From CAZUQP01 sp964622455 (GTDB lineage Bacteria > Pseudomonadota > Gammaproteobacteria > DSM-16500), in the NCBI GenBank assembly GCA_964622455.1, contig CAZUQP010000034.1:1-33183 (forward strand): a DNA stretch of 33,183 nucleotides, written 5' to 3'. The notes beneath the pieces were generated by a model. The model ran no database searches, was not told where the DNA came from, and was given only the letters and a program-made list of their open reading frames with translations. The number at the start of each line of letters is the position of its first letter. Positions within the stretch are counted from its first letter, which is position 1. The position numbers were made by a program, and so were the translations under genes. Shown one piece after another: positions 7,898-15,759 of the stretch.

Positions 7898-9067
7898 TCA
7901 CACTTTACTAGGAACGTAAGCCTTTAACTGCTTCACAAATTCACGCAGCACACTAATGCCCGTTGCTTCAGCTTGCCTGCACCATTCTTGTAATGCTTCT
8001 ACCAATTCATTTTGGGTTGCAGTACTTTTCGCCCAGATATTTTGTAGCTTTAATCGATACTGATACACAATATCCAGCGAACGGTAACGATTTAATGCCT
8101 TCGCTAAATACTGCTGGCCTGACGAATCAACTAATGATGTTTCTCGAATTAAGAGAGTACGCACACGTCGCAACATTGCACTTCCCGCTTCACCCGCGCG
8201 ACGGCGTTCTTCGCGCAAAACCGGTAAAATAACATTTTTGCTGTATTGTGCCATCACTTGAAAACGATTGGTTAAAATTGCTTTTAACGTATCAATATCA
8301 ACTGTTTTTTTGCCTGGTAACAAAACTGCTTTAGGCGGAGTACGTTTTGGTTTAGCTAAGCCAAATACTTGTAATGAGCGAATGGTCCACCAACCGGTAT
8401 CAATTTCCCACCATTTTACTGAGAATTTTGCAGATGTTGCATAAGTGTGGTGATTATTGTGCAGCTCTTCTCCGCCAAGAAAGACGCCGAGCGGAACTAA
8501 ATTGCGAGAAGCATCTTGGCATTCAAAATTGCGATAACCGACATAATGTCCAAGGCCATTGACAACACCGGCTGCAAAAAACGGTATCCAAATCATTTGA
8601 AACGCCCAAATGGTAATTCCAATCGCGCCAAATAAAAAGACATCGAGCAAAAACATCAACGTAATACCATATTTGCTATGACGATAAAAATGGCGCTCCA
8701 TCCAATCATCGGGCGTACCTTCGCCGTAACGTTCTAATGTGGTTTGATCACGACTTTCTTTACGATAGAGTTCTGTGCCTTCAAACAAGACTTTCCAAAT
8801 ACCTTGAATTTGCGGACTATGCGGATCGTCCTCTGTTTCCACTTTGGCGTGATGTTTACGGTGAATGGCTGTCCATTCTTTAGTGACCATGCCCGTTGTC
8901 AGCCACAACCAAAAACGAAAAAAATGCGATGCGATAGGATGCAGATCAACTGCACGGTGCGCTTGAGCGCGATGCAAAAAGAGAGTGACGGACAAAATTG
9001 TAATTTGCGTCAAAACAAGAGTTACGACGATATAACCCCACCAAGGTAACTCTAAAAAGCCGTGCAT
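7898..9067 (-). CDS. Membrane fatty-acid desaturase (acyl-CoA delta-9 type)
   Basis: Di-iron integral-membrane enzyme that introduces a cis double bond into an acyl chain, adjusting membrane fluidity. The three histidine boxes are complete: HRAQAH (32-37), HRKHH (69-73) and HNNHH (203-207), with hydrophobic stretches before and between them (for example 11-31 and 135-170). GHYVGYRNFE near 173 and the GEELHNNHH context resemble bacterial DesB/OLE1-like acyl-CoA desaturases. Residues about 260-389 form a basic, helical C-terminal extension of unknown role. ATG 9067 follows an AAAGGT purine run. Upstream lie an extended -10 promoter and a perfect inverted repeat, suggesting transcriptional control. 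Confidence 0.92.
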   Translation of the reverse strand: MHGFLELPWWGYIVVTLVLTQITILSVTLFLHRAQAHRAVDLHPIASHFFRFWLWLTTGMVTKEWTAIHRKHHAKVETEDDPHSPQIQGIWKVLFEGTELYRKESRDQTTLERYGEGTPDDWMERHFYRHSKYGITLMFLLDVFLFGAIGITIWAFQMIWIPFFAAGVVNGLGHYVGYRNFECQDASRNLVPLGVFLGGEELHNNHHTYATSAKFSVKWWEIDTGWWTIRSLQVFGLAKPKRTPPKAVLLPGKKTVDIDTLKAILTNRFQVMAQYSKNVILPVLREERRRAGEAGSAMLRRVRTLLIRETSLVDSSGQQYLAKALNRYRSLDIVYQYRLKLQNIWAKSTATQNELVEALQEWCRQAEATGISVLREFVKQLKAYVPSKV

Positions 9068-9095
9068 ATGTACTACCTTTTTTGCTGTTAACGAG

Positions 9096-9112
9096 CATCG
9101 ATTATATCGATG
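9096..9112. promoter_or_regulatory. Inverted-repeat operator candidate upstream of the desaturase
   Basis: CATCGAT and ATCGATG form a perfect 7-bp inverted repeat separated by TAT. It starts 28 bases before the desaturase start codon and lies just downstream of the predicted transcription start, where a bound repressor would block transcription. Bacterial acyl-CoA desaturase genes are often controlled by TetR-type fatty-acid sensors (DesT in Pseudomonas), but no such regulator gene is in the window. Confidence 0.4.
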
Positions 9113-9123
9113 AATTGTCTCTG

Positions 9124-9132
9124 ATTATAGCA
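9124..9132 (-). promoter_or_regulatory. Extended -10 promoter of the desaturase
   Basis: On the minus strand the sequence reads TGC-TATAAT, a perfect extended -10 element about 57 bases before the start codon. No good -35 is found 16-18 bases upstream, as is common for extended -10 promoters. A second TATAAT lies inside the palindrome at 9101-9106. Confidence 0.5.
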
Positions 9133-9233
9133 CAATTTATCACTGAGTTAGGACAAATCACCCGAGTTGCAATGATTGATCCTGCATCAAACCCCATGTT
9201 TTATAACATAAAATCATAAAATTCATCGTGCCA

Positions 9234-10964
9234 TCAAACAAATACTGATGTTCTTTTTACCGCATATAAACTTAAATCAATGGTTTCATCATGAAAATCT
9301 TCTAGACTGGGTCTATGACCCACACTGATCAGTGAACAATGCGGCAATCGCTTTCTTAATAATTCATATAGGTGTTGTTCGCGTGACAAATCAAGCGCTG
9401 AAGTACTTTCATCTAAAAATACCCAATCCGGTTTATGCAACAAGATGCGCACAAACGCAATACGCTGCAATTCACCTGGCGATAAATGATCTGACCAAAG
9501 TGTGACGAGACGAAGCTCATTCACCAAATGTGGCAAATCACACGCGTGCAACAAACGGATTAATTCTTTTTCATCAACCGAAACTACATGATCGGGAAAT
9601 AATAATGCTTCTTCGAGTGTACCTAAAGGCATATAAGAACGCTGCGGAATATACATAATATTTTTTTTATCGGGCAGGGAAATACTGCCAGAGCCATACG
9701 GCCAAATACCGGCAATAGCACGCACAAACGTACTTTTACCAATGCCGGAATTCCCTTTAATCCAATAATGTTTGCCGTGCACAAATTCTTCGTTAATATT
9801 TTCTAATATTTTTTCCCCTTTCGGCAGAAAAATAGTAACATTTTTCGCAATAATTTTATTTTCAGACAGTATTTCATAATGAAAATGATTTTTCCTCACT
9901 GCATCTTGCTCAACTTCATGCATGTGATTTAAAAAAGTCAATAAACGACGCATGACGGCTTGCCATTCAGCAATCGTGGTATATGAATTAATGAGAAAAG
10001 AAAGCGCCTCTTGAATACGGTTAAATGCTGCAAGCGTTTGGATTAAACCGCCCAACTTAAATACTTTATTAAAATAATTGGGTAACGCAACAGCCAACGG
10101 TAAAATCACTGAAATTTGATTATAACCTGCTGTGAACCAAAGCAATAATTTTTGCCGCAAAATAATCGCATACCAATTGTCGAGTACACCGCTAAAAATT
10201 TTCTGCAAAATAGTGCGTTGATGATGTTCTCCGCGATATAACGCAACATGCTCTGCATGAGAACGTAAATCAATTGCCGCAAAACGAAAATTAGCTTCAC
10301 GTTTTTGCTGCTCGAAATTCAACATAACGAGTGGACGGCCAATTTTGAAAGTAAAAAATGTACCAATCGATGCATAAATAATCGCGACCCAAACAAGATA
10401 GCCGGGCACATGGATGATGCCAAAACGCCCCAATGAAATATGGATCATGCCGGATAATTGCCAGAGAATATAAACAAACGCAAAAATAGTGACAATCGAA
10501 CTTAAAATACCAATTAACAGAGCCAGTGACATATTCACCAAGCTATTGATGTCTTCTTGAATACGTTGGTCTGGGTTGTCAGTGGTATCTTCAAAATCTT
10601 CGAGGTAATAATAACTCTTTTTTTCAAGCCAACGTTTTAAAAATTGTGCGGTCAACCATCGGCGCCAACGCAATCCTAAAAAACTTTGTAAATAATAGCG
10701 ATAAACAGCGAGCACAATATTGACCGCTGCTAAAAAAACAAAAACCACCACTAAATCCAGTGCACTTTTCGCATCGTATTCTTGCAAAGCGTCATAAAAA
10801 TAATTGTACCAATCGGTAAAAAGCACATCCATGCCAACCAACATCATCGACATTACTAATACAGCACCCAAAAATAGATAGGCACTCAAATGCTGATCTG
10901 AATTCCAATAGACCTTCAGCAGCTGCCATGCTGTATAAGGACGCTGCTCTAATTGTTGGATCAT
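9234..10964 (-). CDS. ABC transporter with fused membrane and ATPase domains (SbmA/BacA-YddA type)
   Basis: A 576-residue half-transporter expected to work as a homodimer in the inner membrane. The N-terminal half has about six membrane helices (first near 28-48) and the family stretch DNPDQRIQEDI at 129-139. The C-terminal ATPase has Walker A GNSGIGKST (404-412), Q-loop Gln441, signature LSPGE (494-498), Walker B WVFLDE (514-519) and H-loop His550. This fusion matches E. coli YddA and mycobacterial Rv1819c, relatives of the BacA/SbmA peptide importers; proposed substrates include cobalamin, bleomycin-like compounds and antimicrobial peptides, or very-long-chain lipids. AGGGA six bases upstream supports ATG 10964. 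Divergent from the membrane-protein gene at 11085. Confidence 0.9.
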   Translation of the reverse strand: MIQQLEQRPYTAWQLLKVYWNSDQHLSAYLFLGAVLVMSMMLVGMDVLFTDWYNYFYDALQEYDAKSALDLVVVFVFLAAVNIVLAVYRYYLQSFLGLRWRRWLTAQFLKRWLEKKSYYYLEDFEDTTDNPDQRIQEDINSLVNMSLALLIGILSSIVTIFAFVYILWQLSGMIHISLGRFGIIHVPGYLVWVAIIYASIGTFFTFKIGRPLVMLNFEQQKREANFRFAAIDLRSHAEHVALYRGEHHQRTILQKIFSGVLDNWYAIILRQKLLLWFTAGYNQISVILPLAVALPNYFNKVFKLGGLIQTLAAFNRIQEALSFLINSYTTIAEWQAVMRRLLTFLNHMHEVEQDAVRKNHFHYEILSENKIIAKNVTIFLPKGEKILENINEEFVHGKHYWIKGNSGIGKSTFVRAIAGIWPYGSGSISLPDKKNIMYIPQRSYMPLGTLEEALLFPDHVVSVDEKELIRLLHACDLPHLVNELRLVTLWSDHLSPGELQRIAFVRILLHKPDWVFLDESTSALDLSREQHLYELLRKRLPHCSLISVGHRPSLEDFHDETIDLSLYAVKRTSVFV

Positions 10965-11084
10965 GAGATTCCCTATCGTACAAATCCGGTATTAGATTTT
11001 AAGTATACGTTAGGAAGGAATATACAGAGAACAACTTTTTACGTTATCCTAGTACACATCAAGAAACTCTTAAGGAAAAGTAAT

Positions 11085-11804
11085 ATGCCAACTACGTATG
11101 CTTTACCTATCATTGAAAGTGTCAAATTATCTTGGAACAAAGTCTATGGCGCAAAAGGAACATTTTGGATTGCATTTGGTATTGTCATTTTAACATTGAT
11201 TATTCTCGATCTCATTCAAAAGGGAAGCATGGCGATGGAGCTTCCCCTCATCACTGCCCTGATTGCTTTCATCGCAGCCATTGTGCAAACACTGCTAAAT
11301 CTCGGCTTACTCTACATAGGTTTACAGCGCGGACGTGATAAGTCCATCCATTTTACTCAGCTAAAATATAGCTTTACTCCATCCTTGGCGCTCAAATTAG
11401 TGATATTGATTATCTTAGAATATTTAATCCTCTTGCCTGCGATGATTGTCGTCTTTATTGGAATTATGCTGCATCAATCAAACGATCATCCTCTTGCGCA
11501 TCTTGCAGGAAACATACTCACTCTACTGGGCGGCATTGCGACATTATATTTAGCGTTTCGCTTATATTTATCAAAAGGCATTGTTCTCTTAAAACAATTA
11601 AATCCCTGGCATGCGGTTAAACTTTCTTTTAAGGCAACGCAACATAATGTATTGCGGCTGATAGGATTCACTCTCCTGAGTATTCTCATACTAGTAATCA
11701 GTATGGTCCCCTTAGGCATTGGTCTCATTTGGAGCCTTCCTTATCTTTTTATTTCGTATGGTGTGGTTTATCAAAAATTATTTGCGGGAAGAAGCTTCGC
11801 TTAA
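11085..11804 (+). CDS. Hypothetical integral membrane protein
   Basis: A 239-residue polytopic membrane protein with about six hydrophobic segments (near 27-45, 50-75, 95-125, 140-160 and the last 50 residues). The topology, with a hydrophilic loop containing RGRDKSIHFTQL, resembles DUF-type proteins of the BPSS1780/DUF975 kind, but no diagnostic motif is visible. The ATG at 11085 is chosen because TAAGGA lies just upstream and a longer reading from 10953 would run into the start of the divergent ABC gene. The OmpA-domain lipoprotein follows after 27 bases, so the two are probably co-transcribed. Confidence 0.8.
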   Translation: MPTTYALPIIESVKLSWNKVYGAKGTFWIAFGIVILTLIILDLIQKGSMAMELPLITALIAFIAAIVQTLLNLGLLYIGLQRGRDKSIHFTQLKYSFTPSLALKLVILIILEYLILLPAMIVVFIGIMLHQSNDHPLAHLAGNILTLLGGIATLYLAFRLYLSKGIVLLKQLNPWHAVKLSFKATQHNVLRLIGFTLLSILILVISMVPLGIGLIWSLPYLFISYGVVYQKLFAGRSFA

Positions 11805-11831
11805 AATACGTGTATAAAAAGGATAGAATGA

Positions 11832-12545
11832 ATGACTTTTCGAGCTTGCTTCATACTATTAGGAACCTCGCTATGCCTCATCAGTTGTTCATTCAATCCT
11901 TTTTCAACCGATAACAAATTCACTGGCAGTCCAACTGCGACAGTTGCAGGCGGTGTCATTGGCGGGGGCACTGCCGCAGTATTGGGCGCACCAAAATCAC
12001 TGATCGCGCTAGCTGGTGTCGGCGGTGCCGCAGTGGGATATTATGTCACGACAATCAATTTCGCAGCGCAAGGTGTAGCACAAGGCGGCGGACAAGTTTA
12101 CACATTAGGCGATTATGCGACGATTGAAATACCTGCTGATAAAATCTTTGAAGATAATTCTTCTGATCTTTTACCGGAAGCTGCTCCCATTCTTCAAAGT
12201 GCAGCCACTGTATTAGAACATTTCCCCGATAATAATATTATCGTCTCTGGCAATACCAGTGGATACGGAACACGAAAATTTGAATTAACTTTATCAGAAG
12301 CGCGCGCGCAACAAGTGGCTGCTTTTTTATGGGCAAACGGCATTAATACCATTAAAAAAACAGATTATAATAAACCGTTACGTCAATTAATTTATGTGGG
12401 TTATGGAAATTATTTCCCCATCGCCAATAACATCAAAGCATCAGGAATCCGCGCGAACAACCGCATTCAAATTACTGCTTTCCCCTCAAAACGACAATTA
12501 CAACTCACTAAAGATAAAAAAGTTTTTGCCAATATCGGGGGTTAA
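11832..12545 (+). CDS. OmpA-domain outer-membrane lipoprotein
   Basis: A 237-residue exported lipoprotein. Residues 1-18 are a type II signal sequence ending in the lipobox LISC, with Cys19 as the lipidated residue. Residues about 39-70 are a glycine-zipper-like segment (GGVIGGGTAAVLG, GVGGAAVG) that may insert in a membrane. Residues about 95-225 form an OmpA/MotB peptidoglycan-binding fold: ILQSAATVLEHFPDNNIIVSG, LSEARAQQVAAFLWANGI and ANNRIQI. It likely tethers the outer membrane to peptidoglycan. Dot/Icm component IcmN/DotK has a similar lipoprotein-OmpA design, but no other secretion gene is nearby, so a general envelope role is safer. AAAAGGA eight bases upstream supports the ATG. Confidence 0.85.
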   Translation: MTFRACFILLGTSLCLISCSFNPFSTDNKFTGSPTATVAGGVIGGGTAAVLGAPKSLIALAGVGGAAVGYYVTTINFAAQGVAQGGGQVYTLGDYATIEIPADKIFEDNSSDLLPEAAPILQSAATVLEHFPDNNIIVSGNTSGYGTRKFELTLSEARAQQVAAFLWANGINTIKKTDYNKPLRQLIYVGYGNYFPIANNIKASGIRANNRIQITAFPSKRQLQLTKDKKVFANIGG

Positions 12546-12672
12546 AAAGACCCGCCTTTAAGACAAGAATCTCAATATAATGTTAATAATGCATTTCAAC
12601 GAAGTGAAGCGCTGCCGGAAGCGCCTGCCTGATCTAGGGCAATCAGACTCAACTTAAAAACATGAAGCAAAA

Positions 12673-13017
12673 TTACTTATCACGCGCCTCACTTTTTTGT
12701 ACCTTGGCATTTTTAATAGGCACTAATCCGAGTTTTAATTCGTATCCAATCGCTGAAGCAAATTTTGCAAGTGTGAGTAAAGAAGGAAAATTTTTAACAT
12801 CATCTTCCACGGATTCTAAGCGAGAGATAACAGGCTTTTTAGTATGCATGATTTCAGCGACATCACTTTGGGTCATCTTCCGTTTTATTCTTGCTTTTTT
12901 TAATTTAATAGAAAGGTCAATTTGTAGTTTGGTCGCTTCATATATTGCACGTGCTTCTGGATCAGCAAGTACTTCTTTACGAAACTTGTTATTCCAGGGT
13001 ACCGGTTTATATGTCAT
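12673..13017 (-). CDS. higA: HigA-type XRE antitoxin
   Basis: A 114-residue antitoxin of a HigBA pair. Residues about 38-95 form an XRE helix-turn-helix (KKARIKRKMTQSDVAEIMHTKKPVISRLES). The N-terminal part (MTYKPVPWNNKFRKEVLADPEARAIYEAT) resembles the antitoxin partner of Gp49-like toxins. It overlaps the toxin gene by 11 bases, so translation is coupled, and it probably represses the operon by binding the inverted repeat upstream of the toxin. A long plus-strand open frame across this region is an antisense shadow. Confidence 0.88.
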   Translation of the reverse strand: MTYKPVPWNNKFRKEVLADPEARAIYEATKLQIDLSIKLKKARIKRKMTQSDVAEIMHTKKPVISRLESVEDDVKNFPSLLTLAKFASAIGYELKLGLVPIKNAKVQKSEARDK

Positions 13018-13348
13018 GGCTTTTTACCTCTTTCATACGTTTAATTGCCAAATCCAATTCTTTTTTCGGTGTGCTTTCCGTTTTTTTAATAAACACGTGC
13101 AAAACCACAATGGTGTTATTCGAAATAGTGCAAAACAATCCGCGAGCAATTCCAGCTTGACCCTTGGCGCGCATTTCAAACAGTCCTTTGCCCATGGCTC
13201 TTGTAAATGGCAGCCCCAAATCCGGGCCTTGTTCAAGCATTTTATCTCTGATGGCTTCAAACTTTGCTTTTATTGTTGGATGAAGCTTGCCTACAGCCTC
13301 TTTAACAGAGGTATTATAAAAATTAATCTTCCATTTCATCGCAATCAT
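13007..13348 (-). CDS. higB: HigB-type (Gp49/DUF891) ribosome-dependent mRNA-interferase toxin
   Basis: A 113-residue RelE-superfamily toxin. The diagnostic run is LPFTRAMGKGLFEMRAKGQAGIARGLFC, followed by a VVLHVFIKKTESTPKKELDLAIKRMKE tail, as in phage-derived Gp49-like HigB proteins that cleave mRNA on the ribosome. Toxin precedes antitoxin, the reverse of relBE but usual for higBA. The start may be ATG 13348 (MIAMKW) or 13339 (MKWKINFY); GGGA is two bases from the first and eleven from the second, so the later start is possible. Flanked by convergent genes on the left, which suits an inserted module. Confidence 0.9.
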   Translation of the reverse strand: MIAMKWKINFYNTSVKEAVGKLHPTIKAKFEAIRDKMLEQGPDLGLPFTRAMGKGLFEMRAKGQAGIARGLFCTISNNTIVVLHVFIKKTESTPKKELDLAIKRMKEVKSHDI

Positions 13349-13365
13349 TTTCCCGATCTAAAAAT

Positions 13366-13394
13366 AGGTTAACAAATTTATTAACTATTTGCAA
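13366..13394 (-). promoter_or_regulatory. Promoter and autoregulatory operator candidate of higBA
   Basis: Reading the minus strand, TTGCAA, a 17-base spacer and TAACCT form a -35/-10 pair. Within the spacer and -10 lies an 18-bp near-perfect inverted repeat at 13368-13385, GTTAATAAA facing TTTGTTAAC, with one mismatched pair. That is the expected position for HigA self-repression. Confidence 0.5.
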
Positions 13395-13477
13395 GAATTG
13401 ATTAAGCTTCTTATTCGATACTCGCGTCAAGCAGTTTCTCAGCGTAAGCACGTCATTGCATGATCTGTTACGAAAAA

Positions 13478-14506
13478 TCAAAATAATCTTTCAAGCATCC
13501 GCCAAACTTCATCCGGCGGTAATGTTGTAAAACAAGGCGGTTTCACCGAATATAAAGGCGAAGGCTGATCTTGATACGCGCATTCGCGGCTTAAACAAGG
13601 TGCGCAGGAAAAATTTGCCCGTAAATGCGCTTGTGATTTACCTAAAGTACCCGTCAAGATAGGATTGGTAGGGCCGTATAATGAAACAGTGGGCACATCC
13701 AATGCAGCTGCCAAATGTCCAAGGCCCGTATCGACAGCAACAATGGCTTTTGCACCTGCAATTATTTTTGCAGCTGCTATTAAATTTAAACGCGGCAAGA
13801 CTTCAGCTGAAGAACAATTTTTTGCAATGCGCTCTGCGCGTGCGCGCTCAGCATCGCTTCCCCACGGTAATTTTATTTTAAACCCTTTTTTATGCGCTAT
13901 TTCAGTCAATTTTACCCAATATTCTTCCGGCCAATGTTTTGTTGCCCACGTGGTCCCGTGTAAAAACACGAGATAATCTTCGGATGTCTCATTAGCAAAA
14001 AAATGTTTCCGATCGACACCATAATCTGCAATATCAATTGGTAATGGGTAGCCAAGCGCTTGACTTAACAAACTACGCATCCGAATCACTGCATGTTGTT
14101 TAAATTCTACTGAATATTTTTTTTGATAAAAAAGTGCAGCCAATGATTCACGTGCAGAATGATAATCAAGTCCTCCGCGCACGCCTTTCGCTAATAAAGT
14201 AATCCATGCACTTTTCATGAGCCCTTGCGCATCAATAATTAAATCATAGTGAGTGTTTTTTAAAGCATCGCGTAATTCTTTCCATCCTTGATAAGTTTCT
14301 TTGGAAAATATTTTTTTTCGCCAGCGGCGTACCGCGACTTTAATCACGCGATCAACCAAAGGATGCCACGCTGGGATTTCTGCAAAATTTTCTTCAACGA
14401 TCCAATCAAAACGAATGCCGGAGATCGCGCGTCCTGCATCAGTCAGTGCCGGCAATGTATGAATCACATCTCCCATGGAGGAAGTTTTCACGAGTAATAC
14501 TCGCAT
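13478..14506 (-). CDS. waaC: Lipopolysaccharide heptosyltransferase I
   Basis: GT9 glycosyltransferase that adds the first L-glycero-D-manno-heptose to Kdo of the LPS inner core at the cytoplasmic face. It is 342 residues, starting MRVLLVKTSSMGDVIHTLPALTDA and continuing FDWIVEENFAEIPAWHP, RRWRKKIFS and IIDAQGLMKSA, all close to E. coli WaaC. The C-terminal half has VDTGLGHLAAALDVPTVSLYGPTNP, the nucleotide-sugar site. Its ATG overlaps the waaF stop (TAATG), so it is translationally coupled. Last gene of the envelope operon. Confidence 0.96.
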   Translation of the reverse strand: MRVLLVKTSSMGDVIHTLPALTDAGRAISGIRFDWIVEENFAEIPAWHPLVDRVIKVAVRRWRKKIFSKETYQGWKELRDALKNTHYDLIIDAQGLMKSAWITLLAKGVRGGLDYHSARESLAALFYQKKYSVEFKQHAVIRMRSLLSQALGYPLPIDIADYGVDRKHFFANETSEDYLVFLHGTTWATKHWPEEYWVKLTEIAHKKGFKIKLPWGSDAERARAERIAKNCSSAEVLPRLNLIAAAKIIAGAKAIVAVDTGLGHLAAALDVPTVSLYGPTNPILTGTLGKSQAHLRANFSCAPCLSRECAYQDQPSPLYSVKPPCFTTLPPDEVWRMLERLF

Positions 14507-15528
14507 TACGCCCCCTGCTCTGCTAATGCTTGCAATACTTTATCAGGCAATAATTCCCGCATACAATTCTGATGTTTTAAAGGACAGGTTCGTTGAAAAC
14601 AGGGTTGACACGCTAAAGATAAACTTAACACACGTGCTTCTTTGTGTAAGGGAGGTGTAAAGGCAGCGCTGGTCGGACCATAGACTGCAATTAAAAGTTT
14701 ACGCAGGGCAGCTGCAATATGCATTAAACCAGAATCATTACTGACAACTGCTGTCGCAAGTGATAATAAATCAACGGCTTCTTCCAGACGGGTTTTGCCG
14801 CTAAGATCAATGCAACGCTCTTTTGTGAGCTCCATAATACGTTTAGCAACCTCCTGATCTTTGGGCGAACCAAATAACCAAACCTGCCAACCCGCCTCTA
14901 ATTTTTCATTCGCAACCGCCGCATAATATTCTTCCGGCCACCGTTTCGCAGGACCAAATTCAGCGCCTGGGCATAATGCCAGTATGGGTTTATCGGTATC
15001 TTGCAATTGATGCGCTAAAAGTGCCTTAGCGCGTGTTTCAAACGAGATATTTAATTCAGGCAGAGGATATTCAGCAGGTAATGTGCTTTCAGCCGGCAAA
15101 CCCAGCGCCATCAATTGTTCGATCATCAAGGGATAGCGTTTTTTATCGAGTTTGCGCCAATCATTTAATAGACCATAGCGCATTTCACGTAACCAACCCG
15201 TGCGAATCGGAATGTTCGCCCACCAGGGAATTAAGGCTGATTTAAAAGAATTGGGCAACACGATGGCTTGTTGATAGCCTTTATCACGCAAATTTTTACC
15301 GATGCGGCGGCGCTCTTTCAACGCTAACTGCCCATGCGCGAGGGGCATGACAATCGCCTGATTGACTTCCGGCATACGCGCTAATAATGGCAAACTCCAG
15401 GAAGGTGCCAGTACATCGATGATTACATGAGGGTCACGCTGCTTTAATAATTTAAATAAGCTCTGTGCCATGACCATATCGCCGACCCAGGCTGGGCCCA
15501 CGATGAAAATCTTATTTTTATTCGCCAT
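14506..15528 (-). CDS. waaF: Lipopolysaccharide heptosyltransferase II
   Basis: GT9 enzyme that adds the second heptose of the LPS inner core. The 340 residues begin MANKNKIFIVGPAWVGDMVMAQSL, the WaaF-type donor-fold start, with IDVLAPSWSLPLLARMPEV and LPNSFKSALIPWWANIPIRTGW. The C-terminal part has CPGAEFGPAKRWPEEYYA and SNDSGLMHIAAALRKLLIAVYGPTS. Overlaps the upstream zinc-finger gene by 11 bases and the downstream waaC by one, forming a compact unit. Confidence 0.96.
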   Translation of the reverse strand: MANKNKIFIVGPAWVGDMVMAQSLFKLLKQRDPHVIIDVLAPSWSLPLLARMPEVNQAIVMPLAHGQLALKERRRIGKNLRDKGYQQAIVLPNSFKSALIPWWANIPIRTGWLREMRYGLLNDWRKLDKKRYPLMIEQLMALGLPAESTLPAEYPLPELNISFETRAKALLAHQLQDTDKPILALCPGAEFGPAKRWPEEYYAAVANEKLEAGWQVWLFGSPKDQEVAKRIMELTKERCIDLSGKTRLEEAVDLLSLATAVVSNDSGLMHIAAALRKLLIAVYGPTSAAFTPPLHKEARVLSLSLACQPCFQRTCPLKHQNCMRELLPDKVLQALAEQGA

Positions 15529-15715
15529 CTTTTAACACAAACTCCGCCCCACAATAAGGGCAAATCACATGACCTGCTTCTTCAATCGGTAAATACACGC
15601 GCGGATGTGCATCCCAGACCCGCATTTCTTTGGTAGGACAAGACAACGGCAGATCAGCATGCGTGACCTCGTAACGCCGCTCTGTGCATGCTTCTGTGAG
15701 TGGTGCTTTTTGCAT
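15518..15715 (-). CDS. Zinc-finger (CHCC type) small protein
   Basis: A 65-residue protein with the zf-CHCC pattern: Cys26, His37, Cys52 and Cys55 (LSCPT, DAHPRVYL, ICPYCGAEF). This domain is shared with mitochondrial complex I subunit NDUFS6 and with small bacterial proteins of unknown role, often near LPS or branched-chain genes. AAGGG seven bases upstream supports the ATG. It overlaps waaF by 11 bases. The zinc ligands are visible; the function is not known. Confidence 0.9.
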   Translation of the reverse strand: MQKAPLTEACTERRYEVTHADLPLSCPTKEMRVWDAHPRVYLPIEEAGHVICPYCGAEFVLKDGE

Positions 15716-15759
15716 GAACTACCCTTCTAAAAATGGGCTTCATTGTACCTGATTTTATA

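Noticed and set aside
10953..11084. Upstream extension of the membrane-protein gene
   Set aside because: It would overlap the start of the divergent ABC gene and lacks a ribosome-binding site; ATG 11085 has TAAGGA.
12609..12624. GCGCT/AGCGC hairpin after the OmpA lipoprotein gene
   Set aside because: Only a five-base stem with no U tract, 64 bases from the stop; not convincing as a terminator.
12662..13372. A 236-residue plus-strand open frame
   Set aside because: It runs antisense across both higA and higB, which have clear family motifs and a coupled overlap; the plus-strand product has no recognisable domain and no ribosome-binding site.
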